Assembly (NCBI RefSeq): GCF_000004075.3
Contig: NC_026661.2
Span: 744,001 to 808,000 of the forward strand
Source: Cucumis sativus
Taxonomy: Eukaryota > Streptophyta > Magnoliopsida > Cucurbitales > Cucurbitaceae
Reading direction: 5' to 3'
DNA: 64,000 bases
Position numbers and translations under genes: made by a program
Shown: in pieces, positions 11,965-24,261 of the stretch
How positions within the stretch are numbered: the stretch's first letter is position 1
How the letters are laid out: each line of letters begins with the position of its first letter
Notes under the pieces: generated by a model
Told to the model about the DNA's origin: nothing
Databases searched by the model: none
What the model saw: the letters and a program-made list of their open reading frames with translations, nothing else

Positions 11965-14900
11965 TAAACTAAACAACCGGAGACAATTCAAAGGCTGACC
12001 CAATTGAGATTTTGTTTGTTTGAATAAGAAGAAACCTTACCCTAACCCAAAAGAGATTTAGATTCTTGAAAACTCCATCCCCATCTTATCCATCTAATAT
12101 TGAAACAAAAAATTCTAGGAAACATCGATTGGTCTAACCTTGGGAGATGTCAAGTGTCGAGATCGGAACTCCATTTCAGCAGGCGACAGAAGATGTTTGA
12201 AAGGTGATGCTTGTCGTGTTTCAGCCGGTTGAGATGGGGTGTTTTGAATAAACAAAAGCTGTCAAAAAAAATGGAAGAAAATAGGAAAATGGGGTTTGAG
12301 TTTTGATGGGGAATTTGAAGGAAGATGAATAAATGAGGGAAATACAAAGTGTGGGTTTTGTTTATGATTGCTATGTGTTTGTTGGGTTTCATGGAACGAA
12401 TGGTTACTTGTGATTGAGAGGGAGATAAAGGCCATTATGTCCTATGCTGCTGTGTTATCGAGTCCCATGCATGATGAGCATACTTCTCTTGTATCCTTGG
12501 CTGACAAAACATAGAGCCAACGTAATGAAACAGGAGAGTGAGAGTCTAATGTCGTTGTAAAATAAGAGTACTTTTCCAAGTGTTTATAAAATACTTAGAA
12601 AGACTTTTGAAAAAGTGACCAGAGTATTTAGGTTGTTTATCTTTATGATATCAAATGAATCCGTAAGTGAACATGAACAAGACCTACGAATACAATGCAA
12701 GGCCATTCAAGTTATGATAAAAAAAACAACCCTATTTTAAATGCTAAAACAACTGTAAGGGTTTGGATTTGGCTGATTTTGAGCCCAATTTTGGATTTAA
12801 AATTAAATTAATCTATTTTTAAGTATATTTTTATTTAATTTGATTCAATTTATTTTAATAAATGTGAGATGGCCAAACTTGGAGTTCAATCCTCACCTCA
12901 CATGACATAATTTGATGGAAAGAACTACTTATGTTATTTGATGGGTGGGTGACACATGTAAATTTGTAATTGGCCTCAAATTTGCTAATCATTAATCTAA
13001 ATTAATAACGTGACAATTTGTGATTGACCCAAATTTTTTAATCAACAACGGTAAAAAAGAAAATAATTGAATTTTATTTTGATGGGTGGAAACTTTTGTT
13101 ACTTTGTTTATTTGAAAATAAGTTTGTTATTTTAATACATATGAATTACATTCTTGAATAAATTTAAATTTTAAAATAAAATACAAATAGAAATGATTAT
13201 CAAATTTTATCGAAACAATTTTAGTATGATCAAAACCACGATAAAATTCATTTATGTTTTAGTATCAAACTATTTAGTCAAATTTATGGTTCAAGTGCTA
13301 GTATGGAAGTGATTTTTCAAATGGTTAAAATGGTTCAAAATCACTTTAAAACAAGTTTTAATAACTTAAAACTAATTTAATATCGAATAGATTTTACTAT
13401 TTTATTGTTGGATTTTAGATACTAAAACTAGTGGTAGGTAAACTATAAACATATTTCCATTTACAATAATAGTGTTATCAATGTTTATTCAATAAAGTTG
13501 ATATTAAATATATGTGAATTGCTTACTTTGTATTAGAAAATCTTAAATTCAATAAACTAAGATCCATGGCTATGAGTATAAATACTTGAACTTTATGTAG
13601 AGACATAAAAGTATATCAAGTTTGAGTAGATAGCCAAAGTGGTTTATATAGTATACTGATAAAGTTGTGTATCTTATTATGTGAATAGTATTAGATGTGG
13701 CATGGCTTGTAATTGTTACAAAAACTGACTTGTAAAGTGTTACAAAAAATCTGATCTTAATTCGTTCATGTAAAGACATGCAAATGAGGACGTTCTGATG
13801 CAAAATAGTTAGTATAATCAAACCAATAAATTTATCACTCTTACTTTATAACGTCCTTTAAAGTTTAAAACTGACTATTTCAATAGGATGAACTAAGTAT
13901 TTGACTTTAATCTTAAGCTAACTATGAACTTTTGTTTATTCGGGATTATTCTTTGATCTGCATGGGTGAGACCTGATAAATAGTTGGAAACATAGGCTGC
14001 AAGATGAAGATTACTCTTAGAGGATATAGTAGAGAGGTTGTTTCCTTAAGTGTTAACTTCAGGTCTTGAACAAAAGATCTCATCCTCTTAGAGGTCCAAG
14101 AGGTATTCAGTTTTGTGGATAACCACAAACCAATATCTCATTAGAGAATCAATTAGAACTTTAAAAACAATATATACTTACGGAGGTAAAACTAGTGTAT
14201 TTAATCCAACTGTAACTACGAACAAAGGGTTGACTTATTAATGATGGTTATATCGAGTGAATAGAAATATAGTTATAGTGGAAAGAGCGGCTACAAATTT
14301 TAATGAAGTGTCCAAGTAGTTAACGACAGTTGGTTAACTAAGTTAAAAAATTTAACCAGTTAATCTCAAATAGTTGAAGTTCATGATCTATAGGTCCACT
14401 AGTTAGATTCATACCGAGTGTAATGAATGAATTTGAAACCTTTCACAATCTGGTTTTAGAGAAAAACATTGAATATGGATGCTATATTTAATCCAATGTA
14501 TGATTGAGGAATAAACCTATAAAGAGAGGAAAAGTATAATTAAATATCGAAATCTTAAATAGAGATTCAAAATCGGTCGAGATTAGTGAAATTTAATATT
14601 GGAAATTAAAACCAAATTAATTAAATTGCTTAATTAATTAATTGAACTAATTTTGGTTTAAATTAAAAAAAAAAAGTGAAATTGGATATTTGCAAATTTT
14701 GGTTTAGTCAAAATGTTAACCATTTAACCATAGGTGTTGTTGATATATAATTAAATTTGACTTTAACCACTAGCTTAAGTTTTTGGATGAATTGTTAGTC
14801 TAATATGGTATCAAACGGCCCATAAGTAAAGAGTATTGGTAATATATAATTAAATTTAGGGAGCTGTGGTTTAATACGTGGGTATCAAATTTTGAGCATG

Positions 14901-15748
14901 GACTATATTAGGGTAAACATAGAGTAATTAGTGTATTAATCCAATCTACAGTGTTTGTATGAGTAAGCTACTACATAGCTTAGGTGTAACCTTGATGATC
15001 AAACACTAAATCCCACTTAATTTCATGAAGATCAAGTGTCAATCTCTCATGAATACATACTTGCATGACATTTGCATATACAAGTTTGAAGTTTATTGTA
15101 AGAAAAAAAAAATACAAAACAATATTCTTTCTTTCAACTTCCTTCCAAAATTCAGCTATCAATCAAGGAACTCCACCATCCCCATCCCCCTCCCATTCTA
15201 AGGCCGGAGGACAAGACGGTTGTTCACACAGTGCTCCTGATCCAGATTTAACTAAGAGTTGCACCAATTTGGAGCTTCAAAGGTAACTATTTTATCAAAT
15301 ACCCTATTTTACAAGCTTTGGAAATGCATGTTTAATCTTTATAATTAACTACAATGAAAGTGAATAACAATCAATTCGCTTAATCAGCTAAATAGCAAAT
15401 ACTTCAAAAACAGAAAATGGCAGAATAATAGATGAGATATTCAGGTTGGAAGTTCAATTCCCTATCCATGATACAGAACATATAACACTTTTTTCAGACA
15501 AAAGAACGCAGGAATATGAGGATTTAACCCTCCATTAGGAAAAAAAAAACATGTACTTCATCTCGTAAAAGTAAGCTGGATTAGAAATGTACTTTATGTC
15601 GTCATTTATACTTATCTGTTAGCCAGAAAAAACACAAACAAATATCCCTCTAGAAAACAAAACTAAACATTATATATGAAAATTACTGTGGGAAGAAGGC
15701 TGTAAAGACAAAAGTTCAACTACTAACCAAAACTATAAGTTTGGAGCA
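11965..15748. other. Intergenic: COBRA-like promoter side and probable retroelement debris
   Basis: No credible exon is visible. A minus-strand reading frame at 12150-12392 does not join the COBRA-like gene in frame. From ~13,400 to 14,960 the sequence has the look of decayed LTR-retrotransposon non-coding DNA. TGGTATCA at ~14,809 resembles the initiator tRNA-Met primer-binding motif (TGGTATCAGAGC), and the phrase ATATATAATTAAATTT recurs ~95 bp later. This is suggestive only. The 3' UTR of the invertase gene lies at the right edge. Confidence 0.4.
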
Positions 15749-18700
15749 TTAACAAGTCCATGAATGTGACCTTTTCATTAAAGGCTTCATCTGCTTATCT
15801 TCCTCCAAGGACACCATGCCTGAATGAGAAGGGTCTTCCAACATCATCTTTGCAACTAGGTAACCTGCAATTGACCACGTCTGAAACTTTCGTGCCTGTT
15901 TCCCGATGTACCGTCCAAGTGTCCCATCATAATATTCTGGCCAGCTGTCTTTCAGTAGCCTGGATTCAGCCAGTTCGAGTGCACGTCTTGCAATCTGCGG
16001 TCGCCCAGTCTTGATACATGCAGCTGTTAAAAGCCATAGGAGAACTGCAAGAATATTGCAGCAATGTCAATATCTTTGTTCTAGTGCAACTTCGGAGTCT
16101 ACTTGTCATTAGGACTAAGCCTCCTAAACTTTTTTTATAATCAAAGTCACTTGTACAACCTATAGAACCGATCTAGTTTAAGTAAGGTCGTGACAAAGCC
16201 TCCTAATTTGCATACTCAAGTTGTAAATGGGAACAGATGGGAACTATAAATTTGCAAGCAATTAGAGGTAGTAGAGATGTTTACCTGGCCAAGAACCACC
16301 GTTATGGTAACTCCATCTTGTATTTTTTGGGTCACATCCAGTTACAATTCGCCACTCGTGGCTTTCAATGGCAGGGTAACAAACCTTTAACGGCATTTCT
16401 CCAACCAGCTCTTCCCACCGCGATTCAATAAGATCCATAATAGCAGTGGCTTGTTCTGGTGTTGCCAAGGCAGAAAGAATTGCAATGCAATTTCCCAAGC
16501 AAAACCAACGGAAGTCCATTCTTGCAGGGCTGACATTTCCAATGAAGTATCCACCACGAGTTGGCATGAAGTCAAAAATCCATTCAGGAAGAGAATCAGG
16601 TATTACGTTGAACTTGTTCAAAGCAGTATGAGAGTATTCTTCAGTTTTATATCGGTATATATCATTTAGTTGCTTTAGGTCGATCCAAAAGTAAGTTCTC
16701 ATGTGATAGCTCATGGCGTGAAGCCGTTTTGTTATTCTTTCTACAAAGTCCTTCCCCTCATGGTCTTGCTTAAGCAAAATCAAAGCACACCTTAAAGCCA
16801 TAAAGAAAAGTGCCTGAATTTCAATTGGGTAGCCATATACACCCTGAAACCAATAGTAAAAGCAGTAAGAATGAAGAAATGAATAAATAATAATAATGAT
16901 TTCAAGACTGCACAGTACATACAGCTCATTTCGTTAGGCAAACCTAATATTGTAGTGAAACCTTTTGTCTCCCAAAAAGTAAGAAAAAAAAAATGTACAT
17001 CAAACGGAGGCCGCAAGACGATGTAAATAATTTTGGTTTAAATCTTATTTTGATTTTTAAACGTTCAAAGTTACTCTACTTTGTTTTCCTGAATTTTCAA
17101 TGTAGATAATTTTGGTTTAAATTTTATTTTGACTTTTAAACATTCAAAGTTACTCTATTTTGTTTTCCTGAATTCTAAAAAGCTGTAGTTGTTTTATATA
17201 AATGGGGACAAAAATAATAGCAATAACCTAAATAGCTACTTTTTTTAAAGACAACGATCGCTCTATCTAAAATCTAAAAATTAAATAGGCCTTTTGAAAG
17301 TACTAAAATGAATCAGAGAAATCTGAAAGTTCAGAACCAAAAGAGGAGAGGATTTGAACTATGATTAGATCATTCTATTAACAGTTCAAATGGTCTCCCG
17401 AGTGAATTTCAGAAGTCAAGCTTCATGTTAGTTTCATTATTAAATATTAAAAGGGAAAGGTTGAAAGAACCCACCATTCGTCGATCAATCATGCAGCATC
17501 CATCGGCACAGAGAAGGGTTGGGAATGTGTCAAAACCTTCTGAAAGACACAGACTCAAAATAAGGCGCATTCCCTTTTGGCATTCTGGTAGTTCAGCCAA
17601 TGAACTGTCACCAGTGGACTTTGTGTATGCTCTAAGCAGTATAATCCACCAAAATCCAGAGTCAACAGGAGCAACTCTTCCTATTGCACTCTCTCCAAAA
17701 TCTGCAATTAAAGTTTCAGTGTTCCTCACTGGATCATGAAGAACTTTGAAACTAGCAGGCATCACCCCTTCTCCAAGCTGGAATCTATCAATCTTTTTCT
17801 CCCATGACTGAAGCCGAAGAGTTTTTAGGATAAAGTTCTTTACTATTTCAGGCTCCCCATTCATTAGAAAAGCAAACGCACTTGGGACGAAGTCTCTTAC
17901 AAACACCTATGCAAACAGAAGAAGTAAATCCATATGTTAGCTTTTGCTCTCGGTTCAGATCAATGAAAACCCCTTAACTAAAAATTAAGTCATTAGCGCA
18001 CATACTGATACTTGGTATACATAAGTTCATTTCTAAATATTTATACATTTCTGTGGTTTTCATGCAAAAATCCCCTTTTAGTTGATGATGTTTACGCATT
18101 TATGATACAACGTTTTATCTCAAAAGATACAATGTTTGTGCATTTATGATTCAAACCAACTCAAATAGTTTCACACATTAATGCAAAGGAAATATCAAGT
18201 CAATAATGCTTCAACATCTAAATTTACTTACTCTAGAAAAGTACATCAGTGTATGACATGAGTTACGGCGTTCAACAAGTGGTCAACGTATGCTCACTAA
18301 GTTTCAAAGAGTAAACAGAAAACGAACGTTCGAAATACTATTAACGGAAGTACTCCTGTGAGTATCATTATTGTTGTGAGAATCTATAGAGATATCATGT
18401 TTCAAAGTTTCAACAGATGAAATGTTTTCTGAATGACAAATTGATTCTCAATGCAATAGAATACAAGCAAGAACATAGACACTACTCTGCATTATTATAA
18501 ACACAACAAAACAGGGATTGATCAATGAATGCAAGTAAGCAACTATTCATAAAGTGTTCGTTCTTACTTGATCATAGTTAAGATTTTCTTCAGTACTGTC
18601 CAACGCCGCAATAGTACCAACTGGCTGGCCACGGAAATAGACCAACGAACGCCTCAAAGCTTCCCAAGCTTCTGCCACCATAGGATGCTGCTCGAATCCA

Positions 18701-18999
18701 GTGTGTGATCTTGGAGTATTGAAATCCGATTTTCTACCCGGCGATGGAGAATGATCGTAATTATCACTCAATCGACCAAAGTTTTCTGAAGAAACTCTCG
18801 ATGATAACCGTGGAGAAAAACCAATCGCCAAATCCCCAAGCGATCTTTCATCGAACGACCTCTGTCTCTCCATGTTCAACGGCCTTGGCCTATCCAATAG
18901 CTTCGAAAACTCACTTTCTTCAATCTCATCCACTGTGAATAACGTATCATTGTTTTTAACATTCCCATTCTGGGGCATGTTCGAAGAGGAATTCGACAT
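15749..18999 (-). CDS. CINV: Alkaline/neutral invertase (GH100, cytosolic CINV type)
   Basis: The enzyme hydrolyses sucrose to glucose and fructose at neutral pH in the cytosol. Minus-strand exons 18999-18568, 17906-17475, 16843-16285 and 16044-15749 join in frame to 572 residues, close to Arabidopsis CINV1 (551). Motifs: [21 protein letters not shown] near the N-terminus, [45 protein letters not shown] (Asp226, matching the GH100 catalytic Asp region), [32 protein letters not shown], and the C-terminus [11 protein letters not shown]. There is no organelle transit peptide, so the cytosolic clade fits. The start ATG at 18999 follows an in-frame TTG stretch that I treat as 5' UTR. The C-terminal RSxSW matches the phosphoserine that binds 14-3-3 proteins in CINV1. 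Intron 2 carries a 79-bp tandem duplication. No damage seen. Confidence 0.95.
17021..17178. repeat. Tandem duplication, 79-bp period, in invertase intron 2
   Basis: Two copies beginning ATGTAAATAATTTTGG and ATGTAGATAATTTTGG follow one another (17021 and 17100) with about six differences over ~77 bp. The divergence shows the duplication is not brand new. It lies between exons 17475-17906 and 16285-16843. Confidence 0.85.
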
Positions 19000-19019
19000 T
19001 TCTGAAGAACCTATACTCT

Positions 19020-19183
19020 CTGCAATCAATCTCAAAATGATTTCTCAGGCAACAGAGAATGGATTAAAAACAGAGAATCAAAAACCAAAACCCCAAATGA
19101 AAAACAATCATAACGCAAACAGATGAAGGAAAAAAACCCATTTCGAAAACTGTTACATTGCACTGACAAACCCAACAACTTAC
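19020..19183 (-). other. Probable 5' UTR intron of the invertase gene
   Basis: On the minus strand a strong donor GCTG/GTAAGTTG at ~19183 and an acceptor TTGATTGCAG/AGAG at ~19020 bracket a T-rich 164-bp segment just before the start codon at 18999. Introns in the leader are common in plant invertase genes. Transcript data would settle it. Confidence 0.5.
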
Positions 19184-20680
19184 CAGCGAATTTCTCAGAT
19201 TCCTTTAGAAAACGCAAGCTCCATGCAAGATGAAAAAACAAAATGGGAAGGGGCAAAGCGCCACCAAAGAAGCTAATAAGCTTCCATTTTAAAATGTAGA
19301 AAGAGCAACCGCCGTAATGGGGGTGGTAAAAAGCTCAGTGAGAAGATACACACATGGAAATGGAAAGAGTAGCATAAACAGGGATATGGGATGATTTCAT
19401 GAAGAAGGAAAAGGAGAGAAACCCAGAGGTAAAAAGGCACTGCGTAACAAAGGCAGGTGAAGAAACAGAGAAAACGGTGAGAAGGAGGTGATGGAGAAGG
19501 AGAAGGTGAAAGGTCTGTGAAGTGCAGCAATAATGGAGGAGTCGGTTTTGAGGAGGCAGAGGAAAAGGGCCAAAGGGGCCGTTTGTTAGGACACGTGTAC
19601 GGTTGAAAGATCCAAAGTTGGTCACTCCTTTGCTTTTGCCTTCTCTTCTCCAACTCTTTCTTTTTTCCTATTTTGAAAATACGTTAACTTATAACAAAAA
19701 TATATACATATATATATATCAATTTGTGTTCGTAGCCTAAACAAGGTTGAATTGGTTATTATAATCCGTAGTTACAATAGTTGGTAGGTCTAAACAACGT
19801 GTATTTGAATGCATATTGTTTTTATCTAGATAGAAAAGTTGGAGCATCGATTTCTTAGATTTTTACAAGGACTTTCGTACATTATTCATTTTATAAAACC
19901 ATTTACACATGTACAAGTCGTTTGGGGTTTTATTTGTTGTCCTACTTTAGTTTTGAGGTGGAAAAGGAAAGAGCAAGCAATTATGGTGAACGTTGGAGTG
20001 AGTTTATGAACCGTCCATTTTGATTGGATTTGTAACCCTTGGTTTCAATAAAGTAACCTCTAATATTAAATGCACCAAGTATTATACTAACCATTAACAA
20101 ATCATTTTGGATCCTAAGTTACTCAATGGTAACATGAATGTGGTTATAGGATAGTGATGATTTATTTATGCCGATGGTCTATATCACACTTATACACAAA
20201 AGAATACACTATTCGATGTTGCTCCTTCAATCAAGTAGTTATAACAAATGACAAAATTGAAATTATACCAAAAGATGTATGAACAAAATAGGTATATACT
20301 TGTAAAAATCCTAAATATATTTAATACATGATCGTGTAGTGAGATGAGATTCAAATTGGTTTGTTGATCGTCTTTAATATATATTTTATCTTAGTTAAGT
20401 TTAGTTTGATATATATCTTTATTCCTTTAAATTTTATGGTCTTAATTTTTCTTAATAGTTTCAAAACGTTTTAAAACAAGCGAGTTTAATTTGAGAATTT
20501 TGAAAAAAATTGAAGATGTCTTAAACAAGTATGGAAGTTCAAGGGATACTAGATAACTTTAGATAACTTTTTAAATGTGTGTTGCACATTAAAACCTCGT
20601 TAATATATTTTTTTTGTAAAATGAATAAATGGTAGATTTTTTTTTTTTTTTTAAATAATGTAAAAATTGAAACATAGGTA

Positions 20681-20819
20681 AAAAGTAAGTTTAATGCAAA
20701 ACTATTGACAAAAATAAATAAAAGTAAGTTTAATGCAAAACTAGTAAGTTTAATGCAAAACTATTGACAAAAATAAATAAAAGTAAGTTTAATGCAAAAC
20801 TATTGACAAAAATAAATAA
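20681..20819. repeat. Tandem repeat with mixed full and short units
   Basis: The unit AAGTAAGTTTAATGCAAAAC followed by TATTGACAAAAATAAATA is repeated three times. One extra short copy of the first half is inserted at ~20743, a pattern expected from slippage or unequal exchange. Confidence 0.85.
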
Positions 20820-20976
20820 CTTTAGGTGGAGTCGTCTATAAAAGTAGGAGTCGTCTACAAAAGTAGGGTTAAGTTTTTTAAATTTAATTTGTGATCAAAT
20901 CCATTTTTGGTTTTTTTTCCTTTGGTCATAAATATTAAAAAATTTAATTCAATTATTAAAGTGTATTAGTAGCTTT

Positions 20977-21042
20977 AAGTGTTATTATATGTTATTATAA
21001 GTGTTATTATATGTTATTATAAGTGTTATTATATGTTATTAT
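20977..21042. repeat. 22-bp tandem repeat x3
   Basis: Three perfect head-to-tail units starting AAGTGTTATTATATG, then decaying TTATTA-rich sequence. It is non-coding. Confidence 0.85.
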
Positions 21043-22947
21043 TATTTGTTATTATTGGTTGAGTAACTTCAACTTCTCTAAATTATTATTATTGTTATTT
21101 TTATTTGTTTAATATATTTTTTAACAATATCTTTAAATTAAAAATTTATAGAAAATAATATGTATAATTTTGATTAAAAAATCATTAATTTAAATTATAA
21201 AAAAATAAATTTAATAAGAAAAATGGAAGAGTAAATATTTAAATATTTAAATATATATAGAAGAGAAAAAGAAAAATAATAAATTAATTTAGTAAAAGAA
21301 AAATATTTTTAGAATTTGAACTTTTAATATATATATATAGGAAGAGAAAAAGTAAAATGAGAAAATAAGAAAGTGTAGAGTGTAAGATATATATTATATA
21401 TCACAAGGTAAAAAATAGAAGATAGAAGATAAAAAATAGAAGATAGAAGATATGAGATCTACTACATATCTATTTTTTTCTATAACACCATTCAACTTTT
21501 TAATTATGTCATTGTATTTATAAATTTTAAATTACTCCATGAAAAAAGTATATTATATTTTATATTTACAGCTTCAAAAAAAAAATATTAACAATTACAT
21601 TAAAATTACGAAAAAAAGTGATAAACAAATTAATTTAACAAATAGCTTTATGATTACCTCTACCTGCATAACAATCAATTTCAATAATTTAATGTTTATC
21701 ATTTTTTGTTTTATATTTTCAATTGTGGTTCTAGGACTTTATGGTTTAAATTATTTTGAAAATGTTCCAAATTTTGTATTAGTATATGCTTGATTAAGGC
21801 TACAATTTTAAAGTAAAAAAATTATTGATAAATTTACAAAATAATATAATGCAAAAAAGATATACTTATTAGTATTACTTTATAAATTAATTTCATGTTT
21901 GAGTTGACACAAACAATAATAAGTAGATCAAATAGAAAACAACAGAAACTTTGGATATTTATATTAAAATTATAAATCATTTTCGAAGTTATATGTATAT
22001 ATTTTTTTTGAAGTTATGGAATAATTCTATATATCTTTTTTCCTTCAAAAGCAAAGAGCATTGTTTAAAGAAAAACAATTGAAACTAAAAACTGTTTTAG
22101 AATTAATTGAAAATGTATTTTAATTAATAAAAGTTGATTATGTGAATATTAATTAATTTTAAAACAATATCAATATGCTATATTAGTCCTTTCCAACCAT
22201 ATTTATGAAATTTTATCAAATCAATAGAATAAATTATAATTTATAAAAGAAAAATTATTAAAATTGATAAAATGGTTAAAAATACTTATAAATAATTTTG
22301 ATAATTACGCTATATTTAAAAATGTTCCTTATTAAAATCATACAAAATAAATTTCTATTTAAAATTTTCCAAAATTTTATAATATAATGGAAACACATTC
22401 GTGCGTAAAGGATTAGAAGAAAGTATCACATCCTCATTTGAAATAAAAGCATGTTAAAAGAAAAGGTGATGAAGTTAATGATAGTTATTAACTTTAAGTG
22501 GTGCTTTTGTTGTTTTTTTAAGAATTTAATTGTTGTTATTAGAGCAACAACACACTTGGGATATTTTAATTTTAGTATTTGTTTGAATGTTACCTTATGC
22601 TACTTTAATTAGGGCTTAGACACTTGACCTCATTTGTTTTTATTGGAATACTTAAAGACTTTTCCTCCCCCCTTTTTAGGATGAATATTAGAATGGTTGG
22701 ACTTCAAAACAAACTCAATCTCATTTTGTGTATTTTCTGTCTAATTATTCAATCCAGGATAAAATTAGTTTTGAAATAAGAATCTTTTATACAACAATTT
22801 TGAGAACAATGTAAAATATCAACGTCTACTCAACATCCAATTAATTCGTTCATAGCTTGCATAATATATTTGATACAAGATCTCGTTCGTTTAGATTTGG
22901 AGATGTGGTCCACATTTCTTTTGAGCTCAGCCGATCTTTTTAAAGAT

Positions 22948-23048
22948 CTTAGAACATCTTATACGAAAAAATATAAAAGAAAAAAAAAAGCATTAGATCG
23001 TCTTAGAACATCTTATACGAAAAAATATAAAAGAAAAAAAAAAGCATT
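22948..23048. repeat. 54-bp tandem duplication
   Basis: The unit beginning CTTAGAACATCTTATACG is present at 22948 and 23002 with essentially no differences, which suggests a recent duplication. Each copy includes an A-rich tail (AAAAGAAAAAAAAAAGCATT). Confidence 0.9.
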
Positions 23049-23791
23049 GTAGAAAGAGAAGAAATACTATGAAAAGAATAACATGGAATATTTGAAAAAA
23101 CATATTTGGAGGGTTAGGAAATCGGGCATAGAAATAAAAAAAAAAAAAAGACTCATCCACGATGGCCTACAATCAAATTTACGATGTAGACCCAAACGAC
23201 AATAGATTGACTATTAGATATGCATATGGTGAACGTTTGAGTGCTTGAGTTAGAGAGAGATCGAGACCGAACAAAATGTAGGCGAACGATGACGAAAAAA
23301 TGGAGAGAAAGGAAGATAATATTCAAATTGATAGTTGGTTGGATAGGTTTAGGTTGAGGTTGTTTAAACCTTTGAAATGTTTAAAAATATTATAAGTTTG
23401 GATCTTTCCTATCCTCGTCATTACTTTATTAGTTTTTTATTCTTAATCTTTGTTTATTAGTTTTTTCTTTTAAAATTTGGATGGTTGTGGTAAAAAATAT
23501 ATATAATATAACCTTGTTAAGATAATTCTAATTTATGGAAGAGAATTTGATCCTATTAAAAACAATTTTAAATTATAGAGTAAATAAAGATTAGAGTTAT
23601 TTAAAGTAATGGAAGTAAGGAGAGAAGCAATGAATTAAAAAAAAGATGAATATGTGCATAGAGAATAGAGATAGAGTCTTTCAAAATCAGAGTTCGAAAT
23701 GAACGGTCAAGATGGATCCAATCACCGACCACCACATGGCTCCCCATACATCACCCCCACACTGGACCTCTCCTTTCAATCTCCCTCCCGC

Positions 23792-23798
23792 TATAAAT
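23792..23798 (+). promoter_or_regulatory. TATA box of the small membrane protein gene
   Basis: TATAAAT lies ~80 bp before the ATG at 23872, in a locally C-rich region. The spacing suits a short leader. Confidence 0.6.
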
Positions 23799-23871
23799 GC
23801 ACTCAACTCACGCCCCCATTCCTCTTCCTCTTCACCCTTTCAAACAGACAAATCCCCAAAATTCGAACTCA

Positions 23872-24261
23872 ATGACCTCTTACCGAAACAGAACCACAGC
23901 CGATTCAATTCTCGATTCTCTTTCCCTCAACCCTCCTCCCTACCCCGTCCTCCTCCTCCTCGCCGTCGTCTCCATTTTCCTCGGCGCTTCCTGGTGGCTC
24001 TCCTACGAGTCTGCCGTTGAGGCTGCCGAGGATCACATCAACTGGATTCTCTTCGCCACACCTGTTCTCCTCATCCTTCTCGTCCGATTCCTCTCCTCTC
24101 TCGATCCCACCTTCTTTTCTTCCTCCCCTTGGGACCGTCGCCGCCGCACCCATCATATCCCCGCCGAAGGAACCTCCCCCTGGGGCGTCGCTGCCTTCAT
24201 CCTGCTTTTACTCGTTCTCCTGCAGTTTCAGTCTTCCTTCCGTGAGAGCTGGTCCATTTGA
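23872..24261 (+). CDS. Small plant membrane protein with three predicted spans, uncharacterised
   Basis: A single-exon gene of 129 residues. The sequence is GC-rich compared with its surroundings, and T/C is favoured at third positions as in real plant coding DNA. Three hydrophobic segments are visible: residues ~25-45 (YPVLLLLAVVSIFLGASWWL), ~57-76 (INWILFATPVLLILLVRFL) and ~104-120 (GVAAFILLLLVLLQF). A basic SPWDRRRRTHH loop lies between spans 2 and 3, and an acidic ESAVEAAEDH loop between spans 1 and 2. I chose the ATG at 23872 because the upstream in-frame ATG at 23797 overlaps the TATA box and gives a low-complexity leader. It resembles a plant-specific family of small intronless membrane proteins for which I know no function. 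The cellular membrane is not known. Confidence 0.8.
   Translation: MTSYRNRTTADSILDSLSLNPPPYPVLLLLAVVSIFLGASWWLSYESAVEAAEDHINWILFATPVLLILLVRFLSSLDPTFFSSSPWDRRRRTHHIPAEGTSPWGVAAFILLLLVLLQFQSSFRESWSI

Larger units (their letters stand above)
19660..23700. other. Strand-switch intergenic region, very AT-rich, repeat-laden
   Basis: This spacer separates the minus-strand half of the window from the plus-strand half. I see no gene. It holds several local tandem repeats (listed separately at 20681, 20977 and 22948), TA-rich runs around 21,240-21,400 and a short GAAGATA repeat at ~21,415-21,450. The reading frame at 22870-23052 is explained by the tandem duplication. Confidence 0.55.

Noticed and set aside
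12150-12392. Minus-strand 80-residue frame upstream of the COBRA-like gene.
   Set aside because: It does not join the COBRA exons in frame and resembles nothing; it is probably leader or promoter sequence.
13946-14128. Minus-strand frame suspected to be a copia polyprotein fragment.
   Set aside because: No reverse transcriptase, integrase or RNase H motif could be recognised.
22870-23052. Frame with duplicated LRTSYTKKYKRKKKAL.
   Set aside because: It simply translates the 54-bp tandem duplication of A-rich DNA.
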